DNA of 64,000 nucleotides, taken from contig JBKAHA010000004.1 of NCBI GenBank assembly GCA_046290675.1, forward strand, positions 1-64,000, written 5' to 3'. This document shows positions 7,221 to 14,892 of the stretch, one piece after another; within the stretch, counting starts at the first letter, position 1, and the number at the start of each line of letters is the position of its first letter. The notes beneath the pieces are model-generated. The model did not search any database and was not told the origin of the DNA. It saw nothing but the letters and a program-made list of their open reading frames with translations. The translations under genes were made by a program, and so were the position numbers. The stretch is from Aureliella sp046290675 (GTDB lineage Bacteria > Planctomycetota > Planctomycetia > Pirellulales > Pirellulaceae).

Positions 7221-10016
7221 TCAATCTAAGTAGCTGAACTCGTTGGAATTCAGCAGCACTAGACAAAGCTGAGCCAGTCCTCGCGTTCGCGCATCGACTT
7301 GGTGTGGTTGCAAGTCGGGCTGGTAGCTTTCGTAGGTGGGGAGTTTCTCGACAAAGTCGTAGGGCTCGCCTGTTTTTTCTGCCATGACGGTTCGTTTGAT
7401 CTCCGTCGCGAATACTGGAGCCGTATACCTCTTGTCGGCCTCTGCTTCGGTCGAAGTTCGCCAATGATCAATACACTGCTCTAATTCCGCATCGGTCGGT
7501 CTGCGATGGAACGAGCGCAAAAATGCGTGGTTCACGATATCCGAGTCGGCGACAAAGGATGAAGATTCGCCATTTGGCGTATCTACTTCTTGGGCGGCGG
7601 AAGACAGGAGTTCCATCGCCATCGCCAACGCTCGCTCGTGAACTTCAGTGGCATTGAATAATGTCAGAGCTTGTGGAGCAACAATTGATGTTTCACGAAG
7701 TTCACATGATTTGTCCGGGCCAGGTTGGTTGAAGGTTTCCAAAAACGGGTCGCGCAGTCCACGAATCTTCTCTGCGTAGAGTGTCCGTCGGTTTCGCTGC
7801 TCGGGCGTGGGATCTGGCTCATAGACGGATGCAGTCCCGCCCATGATCTGTCTTGGCTGTATTGCGACTTCCATGTTGATATCGGGACGACATGGTATGC
7901 CTCCGGCTTGCAGGTTTAATTCCCCACTCGCCGCGAGCATGGCGTCGCGGATCGATTCAGCATTTAGACGGCGAGGTTCAAAGTGCGAGTAGAGTTGGTT
8001 CAAAGGATCCTTCTCTTCCAAGTCGCTCGCGTTGGGATGGAAGCTGCTTCGCCGGTAGGTATCCGAAGTGAGGATCAGCCGATTTAGTTTTTTCACGGAC
8101 CAATCGTTTTGCATAAACCAATTGGCCAAGTAGTCCAGGAGCTCCGGATGCGTTGGCAATTTTCCGGTCCCACCAAAGTTGTTCGGGTTACCCGCCAAGC
8201 CCTTGCCAAAGTGCCATGCCCAAACGCGGTTGACCATCACTCTGGCCGCAAGTGGGTTTTTCGGATGGATGATCCAGTCTGCCAGAGCCAGACGTCTTTT
8301 GCCACGGCCATTAGGAAAACTTAGCTCCGGCATTTCGCCGAGCGTTTCTGCAGCACTGAGCGCACCCGGTGAGACGGTGTCGCCACGGGAATAAACATCT
8401 CCCCCCGACAGGATTGTGTCTTCTTCGACGTAGCCTTTCGCCCACGAGTTTTTGGGCTTGAGCAGACGCGCGCCGACATTTTTGCGTTCGACTGTGGCGC
8501 CGGTATAGACCGAAAATGCGATCGGCCTGGTTTTGTCCAATTCCCAACGATGACGGGCAATATTCTTGTTCATGCGGGCGAGCGAATTCTCGTCACCTGG
8601 GTCGAGTCCGTTTTCACCTACCTTGGCATCACCCGATTCGGTTTGCTTCTGAGTCTCGATCTTCAGCTTAAGCCCAGTCGCTTGGCTTTGGTAAGCGTCG
8701 ATCTTTGCCTGCGTCCAGCTTTGTGCAGCATCAAACCCGTCTTGATTTTCGTCGGGCAAAAACGGTGCGTTGACTTCGGCAAATTGGGTCGTCGAGAATA
8801 CCGCCATCATTCGGTAGTAGTCACGCGTTGGCACGGGGTCAAATTTGTGATCATGACATTTGGCGCATTGCATCGCGTGACCGAGAAAGGTTTGGCCGAC
8901 GGAATCGGTCACATCGTCGAGCCATTGGACACGCGTGACGCGAAAAACGCTCATCGATGTCTGTTCCCACGGCCCCATGCGGAGGAATCCCGTCGCAATT
9001 CTGAGTTCCGAATTCGCCGCGTCGATTTCATCGCCGGCTAACTGTTCGCGGACGAATTGGTTGTACGGTTTATCCGAATTGAAAGCGCGAACGACATAAT
9101 CCCGATATCGCCATGCGTTCGGCCGAGCGTAATCATTGGCGAAGCCGGCGGAGTCGGCGTAGCGTACGACATCCAACCAATGTTGAGCGAACTGCTCCCC
9201 GTAGTGCTCGGTTGCAAGTAGATGATCGACGAAGTTCTCGATCGATAGCTTGGGCGTAGCTGCGTAGGTCGAAGCGAACTCGTTGACGGCGTCCGTGTCG
9301 ATCGCGATGGGCGGGAGGCCGGTTAGGCCAAAAGTCAGACGCCGCGCAAGCGTTCTAGCGTCAGTTGACGCCGCGAGAACTAGACCTGCTTCTTCGAGAC
9401 GTCGGTCAATAAACCAGTCAATAGGATGTTGGTCATCAGGTGGCGAATCGAATTTGACCGGGCGATAAGCCCAGAGTTTTTCCTCTTCGTAGCGGCGGTT
9501 GGTCCAGCCCTCATCTAGCCCGCCGGAGGTCACAACCTGCACGCCTTCCGCGTAGGCATCTTGGATTTCTGCAATGCGCTGGTCGCTTGGCCAAGGCGCC
9601 CCTGCATTGATCCAGTCACGAAGCCACCAAGTTTCTTCCTCCGTCAGGCTCTCCGATTCCTTTGGGGGCATTTCGTACCCCGCCTCTTCACGGGTTGTCA
9701 CTAAATACAGATAACTGTCGTTGCCGTGACCTAGCTTGATGACGTCTGATTCAAATGAGTCGCCACCCTTCAATAAGCTCTCGCGGGTTCGAAGATCGAA
9801 TCCACCTTGTATGTCTTCCTCGTTGCCACCGTGGCAAGCTAAGCATTTTTCCGCAAAGAGGCTTTTGAGTTTGAGTGCAAAGAGCTTTTCGCCGGCAGTG
9901 GGCTCCGAAGCGATGCATGCTGGGGGTAAAATTACGCAACAGCCAACAAAGATGACGTGAAGAGTCAACCTTTGGAGTCGTATGCTTCGCACGGCGTCAG
10001 TCTTTCTTGCAGGCAC
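7221..10016 (-). CDS. PSCyt1/DUF1549/DUF1553 planctomycete cytochrome c protein
   Basis: Large secreted protein (931 residues) of the planctomycete PSCyt1-PSCyt2(DUF1549)-PSD1(DUF1553) type. After a signal peptide (VIFVGCCVILPPACIAS) comes a heme c site, CLACH at residues 58-62, with a likely Met ligand in YEMPP. DUF1549 follows with QCAKCHDHKFDPVPTRDYY around residue 382, a second CxxCH. DUF1553 has NPLAARVMVNRVWAWHFG, RLILTSDTYRRSS and the closing ALTLFNATEV and LVLLNSNEFSYLD blocks. Known: the family is paired with DUF1501 proteins; the biochemical role is not established. The start codon appears to be GTG at 10016; a second GTG at 9992 is equally possible. First gene of a pair with the DUF1501 gene. 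Confidence 0.93.
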   Translation of the reverse strand: MPARKTDAVRSIRLQRLTLHVIFVGCCVILPPACIASEPTAGEKLFALKLKSLFAEKCLACHGGNEEDIQGGFDLRTRESLLKGGDSFESDVIKLGHGNDSYLYLVTTREEAGYEMPPKESESLTEEETWWLRDWINAGAPWPSDQRIAEIQDAYAEGVQVVTSGGLDEGWTNRRYEEEKLWAYRPVKFDSPPDDQHPIDWFIDRRLEEAGLVLAASTDARTLARRLTFGLTGLPPIAIDTDAVNEFASTYAATPKLSIENFVDHLLATEHYGEQFAQHWLDVVRYADSAGFANDYARPNAWRYRDYVVRAFNSDKPYNQFVREQLAGDEIDAANSELRIATGFLRMGPWEQTSMSVFRVTRVQWLDDVTDSVGQTFLGHAMQCAKCHDHKFDPVPTRDYYRMMAVFSTTQFAEVNAPFLPDENQDGFDAAQSWTQAKIDAYQSQATGLKLKIETQKQTESGDAKVGENGLDPGDENSLARMNKNIARHRWELDKTRPIAFSVYTGATVERKNVGARLLKPKNSWAKGYVEEDTILSGGDVYSRGDTVSPGALSAAETLGEMPELSFPNGRGKRRLALADWIIHPKNPLAARVMVNRVWAWHFGKGLAGNPNNFGGTGKLPTHPELLDYLANWFMQNDWSVKKLNRLILTSDTYRRSSFHPNASDLEEKDPLNQLYSHFEPRRLNAESIRDAMLAASGELNLQAGGIPCRPDINMEVAIQPRQIMGGTASVYEPDPTPEQRNRRTLYAEKIRGLRDPFLETFNQPGPDKSCELRETSIVAPQALTLFNATEVHERALAMAMELLSSAAQEVDTPNGESSSFVADSDIVNHAFLRSFHRRPTDAELEQCIDHWRTSTEAEADKRYTAPVFATEIKRTVMAEKTGEPYDFVEKLPTYESYQPDLQPHQVDARTRGLAQLCLVLLNSNEFSYLD

Positions 10017-10132
10017 AGAGGGCGAGCGTAGGCGGGTCCTCTATTGTATCAGATCTCCGCACTCTACCGAAAACCTGGATTGCGGTAGATAAGGCACAAC
10101 GATTCGCTTGGGAATTATGGAGTAGCATCCAT

Positions 10133-11296
10133 TTGATCGATCGCATTGCTATTGCCGGTTACCGATCACTACGTGCGATCGTACTGAGACTCGAATCGCT
10201 AACGGTTGTTTCCGGTCCGAACGGCAGCGGGAAATCGAATATCTATCGAGCACTCCAACTTTTGGCGAAAACGGCAGACGGGGATTTAGTTTCTTCACTT
10301 GCGACCGAGGGTGGATTGGAATCTGTTCTCTGGGCTGGGCCCGAGACGATCACCAATGAAATGAAGGCGGGGCACGTCCCGGTTCAAGGCACGATACGAA
10401 AGAAGCCGGTCAGCCTCAAACTTGGAATGTTGGCCGAGCCATTCAGCTATTGCGTTGACTTGGGGCTACCGGTACCAGCGGGGTCCATGTTCGATCGTGA
10501 TCCTGAGGTTAAGCGAGAATGTTTGTGGGCAGGCCAGGGAATGGAGACGAGGCAATTGTGTGCGGATCGACGTGGCAGTGGCCTCCGTTGTCGTTCTGGC
10601 AAAGGGAAGTGGCAGGAGGTCGAGATGAGCTTCTCCCGTCAATCTAGCATGCTCGCAGAGTACTCAGATCCGTTCGCTGCACCGGAGTTGATCGTCATGC
10701 GTGATGTGCTTCGTTCGTGGCGGTTCTACGATTCGTTTCGCACTGATCGATACGCTCCTGCGCGCGGCGTGTCGGTGGGGACATTCACACCAATCATGTC
10801 GAGTGATGGACACGATCTTGCCGCCGCCATTCAAACGATTCGCGAGATCGGTGATGCAAGGGCACTAGATACTGCTGTTGACGACGCATTCCCTGGTTCG
10901 CGGGTAGCCATTCAAGCAGTTGAAGGCGGCCTTCAGTTGCATCTTGATCAGCCCGGAATGTTGAGGCCCTTGGCTGCTGCGGAATTATCAGACGGAACTC
11001 TACGATTCCTCTTGTTGATTGCTGCCTTGCTCACACCACGAGAGCCAGCGCTGATGATCCTGAACGAACCCGAAAACAGCTTACATCCAGATTTGTTACC
11101 GGCTCTGTCGCGGCTCATTGTGGCGGCCTCCGAAAGAACTCAAGTGATTGTAGTGACGCATTCGCAGCAGCTGAGACAGAACTTAGAAGTCGAAGGCCTA
11201 GCTGCGTCGATTCGGCTCTACAAAGAACTCGGGGAAACTCTGATCGAAGATGGGAATATGCTCGACCAACTGGGGTGGAAGTGGCCGCCCCGCTAA
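10133..11296 (+). CDS. AAA (ABC-type) predicted ATPase, COG4637-like
   Basis: Single-gene ATPase of the SMC/ABC-like 'AAA15' group. The Walker A block GPNGSGKSNIYRALQLL lies near the amino end. WRFYDSFRTDRYAPAR and HDLAAAIQTIREIGD are typical of the COG4637 group as I recall it. The carboxy end has the signature-like ELSDGTLRFLLLIAALL, Walker B in ALMILNEPENSLHPDLLP and the H-loop VIVVTHSQQL. The role in the cell is unknown. The frame is open from 10007, but family similarity begins at IDRIAIAGYRSLR; a TTG at 10133 preceded by GGAG (10119-10122) is the best start and leaves a promoter gap to the divergent cytochrome gene. No nuclease or toxin partner is visible next to it. Confidence 0.85.
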   Translation: MIDRIAIAGYRSLRAIVLRLESLTVVSGPNGSGKSNIYRALQLLAKTADGDLVSSLATEGGLESVLWAGPETITNEMKAGHVPVQGTIRKKPVSLKLGMLAEPFSYCVDLGLPVPAGSMFDRDPEVKRECLWAGQGMETRQLCADRRGSGLRCRSGKGKWQEVEMSFSRQSSMLAEYSDPFAAPELIVMRDVLRSWRFYDSFRTDRYAPARGVSVGTFTPIMSSDGHDLAAAIQTIREIGDARALDTAVDDAFPGSRVAIQAVEGGLQLHLDQPGMLRPLAAAELSDGTLRFLLLIAALLTPREPALMILNEPENSLHPDLLPALSRLIVAASERTQVIVVTHSQQLRQNLEVEGLAASIRLYKELGETLIEDGNMLDQLGWKWPPR

Positions 11297-11455
11297 TTTC
11301 TGGCTCTGGGGGCGCGTACCCGATCAGCCAAATGAGGTCCGACTCTCCATTTGCAATTGATAATCGGTTAACATGCCTCGCGTTCAAGATCGGCGGGGCG
11401 AAGCGGCGGAACTTCGGGCTCTGGCTGGATCGACGCGAGATTCGAGAATTCGGAA

Positions 11456-12616
11456 ATGCAACGAGATAAGCGAAATGTTGCACTCATCATTGAGACGTCC
11501 ATCGTTTATGGACGCGATCTCCTCGAGGGGATCGTGCGTTTCATGCGCATGCGAGGGAACTGGTCTGTTTTTCTCGAGCAACGTGATTTGTCCCGTCAAC
11601 CGCCTAGTTGGTTGAATGAATGGAACGGAGACGGCATTATCTCGCGCGTGACAACGCCCAAGCTCACGGAAGCTGTTGAACGGACCGGTGTTCCGCTGGT
11701 CGAACTGACAGATCGGCGCGGGAAGTCAGTACTTCCGCAGATCCGTGCGAATGATCATCGAATTGGAGAATTGGCAGCCGAACATCTCATTGAACGTGGT
11801 TTTCGGCGTTTTGGATACTGCGGTTTTCGAGGCGAGGCTTGGTCGAAACGGCGTGAGGAAGCTTTTTTGAAGGCGGCGAACCCGGCTAGCCAAGAATCTT
11901 GCACCGTCTACGAGTCGCGGTGGTTTGGTCCTGGCACTCGGTCATGGGATGAAGAACAAGCCTCCATTCGAGCTTGGCTTGCGTCGATACAGCCTCCATT
12001 CGCTGTGATGGCGTGTAACGATGTACGTGGCAAACATGTCATCGACGCCTGTGAGAGTCTCGGGCTGGCGGTCCCTGAACAAGTCGCCGTGATTGGCGTT
12101 GATAACGATGATCAGCTTTGCCGGATCTGCTCGACGCCTCTTTCAAGCGTCCTTCCCAACGCCGCTCTGGTTGGGTTTCGTGCCGCGGAGTTGCTTGAGA
12201 CACTCATGTCTGGAGGAACTCCCAAGCAGCAAATTCAGACAGTTGATCCATTAGGGGTTCAGACTCGCCAGTCTACCGATGTTGTCGCCATCGAAGATCG
12301 CGATATCGCCTCGGCACTTCACTACATTCGTCGGAATGCGTGCAATGGGATAACGGTCGACGAGGTAGTGCGAGCCAATGTCGTCAGCCGGAGTACCCTC
12401 GAGCGACAAATGCGCAAGTACTTAGGTCGTTCACCTCAGGAAGAGATTCGGCATGTCCAAATCAAACGAGCCCGGGAGTTGCTAGTGACCACCGATTTGC
12501 CAATCGAGAAGATCGCGCATCTATGCGGTTTCGACCACCCCGAATATATGCACGTCGTGTTTAAGCGGATCACAGGAATCACCGCTGGAGCCTTTCGAAG
12601 GCAGGCGAACCCCTGA
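11456..12616 (+). CDS. XylR-type transcriptional regulator (LacI-like sensor + AraC HTH)
   Basis: A 386-residue regulator. The amino two thirds resemble the periplasmic-binding/LacI-type sugar sensor of the xylose operon regulator XylR (VALIIETSIVYGRDLLEGI, then AAEHLIERGFRRFGYCGF, FAVMACNDVRGKHVIDAC, PEQVAVIGVDNDDQLC). The last 100 residues are an AraC-type double helix-turn-helix (VDEVVRANVVSRSTLERQMR and IEKIAHLCGFDHPEYMHVVF). By homology it binds a sugar and activates transcription; the sugar is not known and no xylose genes lie nearby, so the target is probably elsewhere. Its stop codon sits inside a 21-bp tandem repeat, so short slippage events would leave the protein unchanged. Confidence 0.9.
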   Translation: MQRDKRNVALIIETSIVYGRDLLEGIVRFMRMRGNWSVFLEQRDLSRQPPSWLNEWNGDGIISRVTTPKLTEAVERTGVPLVELTDRRGKSVLPQIRANDHRIGELAAEHLIERGFRRFGYCGFRGEAWSKRREEAFLKAANPASQESCTVYESRWFGPGTRSWDEEQASIRAWLASIQPPFAVMACNDVRGKHVIDACESLGLAVPEQVAVIGVDNDDQLCRICSTPLSSVLPNAALVGFRAAELLETLMSGGTPKQQIQTVDPLGVQTRQSTDVVAIEDRDIASALHYIRRNACNGITVDEVVRANVVSRSTLERQMRKYLGRSPQEEIRHVQIKRARELLVTTDLPIEKIAHLCGFDHPEYMHVVFKRITGITAGAFRRQANP

Positions 12617-12670
12617 GGCAAGCAGGCGAACCCCTGAGGCAAGCAGGCGAACCCCTGAGGCAAGCAGGCG
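12602..12670. repeat. 21-bp tandem repeat spanning the xylR-type stop codon
   Basis: CAGGCGAACCCCTGAGGCAAG is repeated at 12602, 12623 and 12644 with a partial fourth copy at 12665. Each copy contains the TGA that ends the regulator gene in the first copy. The array has no spacers and is not a CRISPR. The rest of 12671-12804, between convergent genes, shows nothing. Confidence 0.95.
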
Positions 12671-12804
12671 ATGCATGCGGGGGCAGACACCGGCGGCTTG
12701 GACGCAACGAGATCAGCCCTGGACTGAGTATCGCGTCTTGCTAACGGTACGCGACTACGACGCATCGTTGTGCTTGAGCTAAACCGGAGATGTCGAAGTT
12801 CAGA

Positions 12805-13692
12805 TCAAGTCGCTCTGAACAGCATTAGGTCGGCGGAAAGCGTGACCGCGAGATGTGAGTCTGTTTCAAATTTTGAATCAAGTGATTTTTGCAATCGCTT
12901 TTGCTGGGATTCACGAACCGCCCGATAGGTCATAGCCATTGCGTCACGGGTGGTTTCCAAGTCCAGTTCGACGACGGATTTCCATTGCTCCCGCGCAACG
13001 ACCTCGAATCCGTCGGCGGAAAAGCCGTTGACGATCTTCTCCCAACGGGATCTTGCTTGGCCTTCTTGTTGCGCGAGCTGGCGCAATTCAATAAGGTCGT
13101 CGGGGCCTGGGACGGCCACTAGGCAATGACCACCATGCCTCAATATGCGTTTGGACTCTTGAATCGGCCGCCGTCCAAACAAGGATAGAACCAGGTCGAT
13201 TGAGTCGTTGAGGATTGGAAGTCGTCGATCGGCATTGGCGAACAACCAGGTCGCTTCGGGCCAGCCACGCGCAGCGATCCGGACGGCGCGCTTGGAGAGG
13301 TCGATCCCACAGAAATCCCAATCGTAGGTTACAGTCTTCGGAATGTCTCGAGAAAAGAGTGCTCGTCCAAAGGTGCCTTCACCGCATCCGAGGTCGACTG
13401 CAGTCAACAATTGCAGAGCGTTAGAAGCGTTTGGCAGCGGAAGCTCGTCAATCCAGTCCCGCAGCTTTGTCTCTAGTCCGGCCATGTGCCCCTTAGAGAG
13501 CCAGCGTTGCCGCGCTAGCACGGCTGAGTCGCTGTCGCCAGGATTCAATGACTTGCGATCTTGTGGCTGTACAAGACTCCAGTAGCCGTACTTGGAACGG
13601 TCGAAGTGGTGTCCACTGTCGCAGGACAATTGATCGCTCGACGCAGACAACGCGTTCTGGCAGCCACGAACAGGACACTGCAAGGGAAACAT
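12805..13692 (-). CDS. RlmA-like 23S rRNA (guanine-N1)-methyltransferase
   Basis: The 295-residue protein has the RlmA layout. An amino-terminal zinc-binding block has Cys6, Cys11, Cys24 and His28 (CPVRGC, then LSCDSGHHF). This is followed by DRSKYGYWSLVQ and the conserved NPGDSDSAVLARQRWLSKGH. A Rossmann SAM-binding domain then has motif AVDLGCGEGTFGRALF. Members methylate G745 or G748 in helix 35 of 23S rRNA; which base is modified here is not decided by the sequence. The frame is open upstream to 13740, but ATG 13692 gives the family's start (MFPLQCPVRGC). It converges with the XylR-type gene. Ribosome modification of this type can affect macrolide or mycinamicin-type drug binding in known cases. 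Confidence 0.82.
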   Translation of the reverse strand: MFPLQCPVRGCQNALSASSDQLSCDSGHHFDRSKYGYWSLVQPQDRKSLNPGDSDSAVLARQRWLSKGHMAGLETKLRDWIDELPLPNASNALQLLTAVDLGCGEGTFGRALFSRDIPKTVTYDWDFCGIDLSKRAVRIAARGWPEATWLFANADRRLPILNDSIDLVLSLFGRRPIQESKRILRHGGHCLVAVPGPDDLIELRQLAQQEGQARSRWEKIVNGFSADGFEVVAREQWKSVVELDLETTRDAMAMTYRAVRESQQKRLQKSLDSKFETDSHLAVTLSADLMLFRAT

Positions 13693-13947
13693 CAACGCGA
13701 TACCAATGATAAGAGCAAGTTCGAGAATGTTTGCAGTCAAAGATTTCGACCGAGGATGCCCAGCACTTCGCGAAGGCCGAGGAGCTTTGTTGAAAGCCTA
13801 GTGTGAATGAATCAGAATTCCAGCATACGTGGTAATGATGGCGGCTGTTTTTCGGTTAGCTATGAGAGGGAGTTGTTGTTTCAGAGTCTGATCGACGGCC
13901 ACAAAGCGATGCGCAAGGTCGATGACTGACCGAAAGAGGTGTCAGGC

Positions 13948-14883
13948 GTGTATGCACGGAAACTAGTTGCCCTCTATTTCGTCGGGCAAGCGTTGGCGAT
14001 TTTACTTTGGTGGATTGTGATTTTTTTATCGAATTCCATCGCGGCGACTTTTCAGCCAACGGACTGGCCACTAGAGGTTCTTTTTGCATTCGCCATTCCA
14101 GACCTACTGATGCTTGGTGGCGGCAGCGCGGTTGCCGCTTACTCAGTCTATCTCGGTATGGAATCGGCAAAGGCCATCGTATGGGGATTAGCCCTCTTAG
14201 TTTGGTATCCCACACTCTACTGCATAGCCACCAGTGTTTGGACTCAGGAGGCGTGGTTGGCTTCGGCGCTCATGACGATCATGAGCGGACTTACTTTGTC
14301 GATGGCAACCATTGTCGGATTACCAGGCCAGCAGTTGGCCGCATTTCGCGAAGTGAATTACCATCCGCGGAAAGCGGTGTTTGCGACAGCCATGCAGACG
14401 GTTTTATTCTGGGGCACCTTCTTGTGGATCATCCCCTTGGCGATTCGGGAAACGGAGTGCAACTTGACCGTCCCCGCGCTGAAACACGCAGGGCAAAGTT
14501 ACTTCGCGATTTCGTTGTTCGCTATGGCTTCCATAATCGGGTTGTGGAGTGGCTGGAGCATGTCGCGGTACGGGAACGGAACACCGCTTCCTACGGCAAC
14601 AGCCAGCCGCTTGGTGATCGCTGGGCCCTACCGCTACGTTCGTAACCCAATGGCAATTGCGGGGATCGTACAAGGCATCGCTGTTGGATGGTATTTGGGC
14701 AGCTTTGCAGTTATTGGTTACGCGCTCTGTGGCATTCCTGCCTGGCACATGCTTGTGCGACCGTCGGAAGAGTCTGATCTTCACACGCGATTCGGCTGCG
14801 CCTATGCAAACTACCGGAGCACAGTCCCACTCTGGATTCCATGTGGCTTATTTATTGCCAACCGAACGACTAGCAATTCGTAG
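13948..14883 (+). CDS. isoprenylcysteine/phospholipid methyltransferase-like membrane protein
   Basis: Polytopic protein of about 311 residues with roughly seven to eight hydrophobic helices. The carboxy end carries the pattern of the ICMT/PEMT-like methyltransferase family: AGPYRYVRNPMAIAGIVQG, an E-E-x-D-L block (PSEESDLHTRFG) and YRSTVPLWIPC, which in relatives form the SAM site at the membrane surface. Substrate unknown; relatives methylate lipids or isoprenylated thiols. GTG 13948 is preceded by AAAGAGG at 13933-13939 with good spacing; GTG 13939 overlaps that site and is less likely. It converges with the peptidase/esterase gene 9 bp away. Confidence 0.78.
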   Translation: MYARKLVALYFVGQALAILLWWIVIFLSNSIAATFQPTDWPLEVLFAFAIPDLLMLGGGSAVAAYSVYLGMESAKAIVWGLALLVWYPTLYCIATSVWTQEAWLASALMTIMSGLTLSMATIVGLPGQQLAAFREVNYHPRKAVFATAMQTVLFWGTFLWIIPLAIRETECNLTVPALKHAGQSYFAISLFAMASIIGLWSGWSMSRYGNGTPLPTATASRLVIAGPYRYVRNPMAIAGIVQGIAVGWYLGSFAVIGYALCGIPAWHMLVRPSEESDLHTRFGCAYANYRSTVPLWIPCGLFIANRTTSNS

Positions 14884-14892
14884 CCAACCACT

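Noticed and set aside
7087..7464. N-terminal extension of the DUF1501 frame
   Set aside because: Overlaps the upstream cytochrome gene and adds Arg-rich sequence with no family similarity; ATG 7086 with RBS and Tat-like signal is the better start.
8550..9041. 163-codon plus-strand frame
   Set aside because: Shadow of the cytochrome-domain gene on the minus strand; no motif.
12602..12670. Possible CRISPR array
   Set aside because: Direct head-to-tail repeats without spacers; a simple tandem array.
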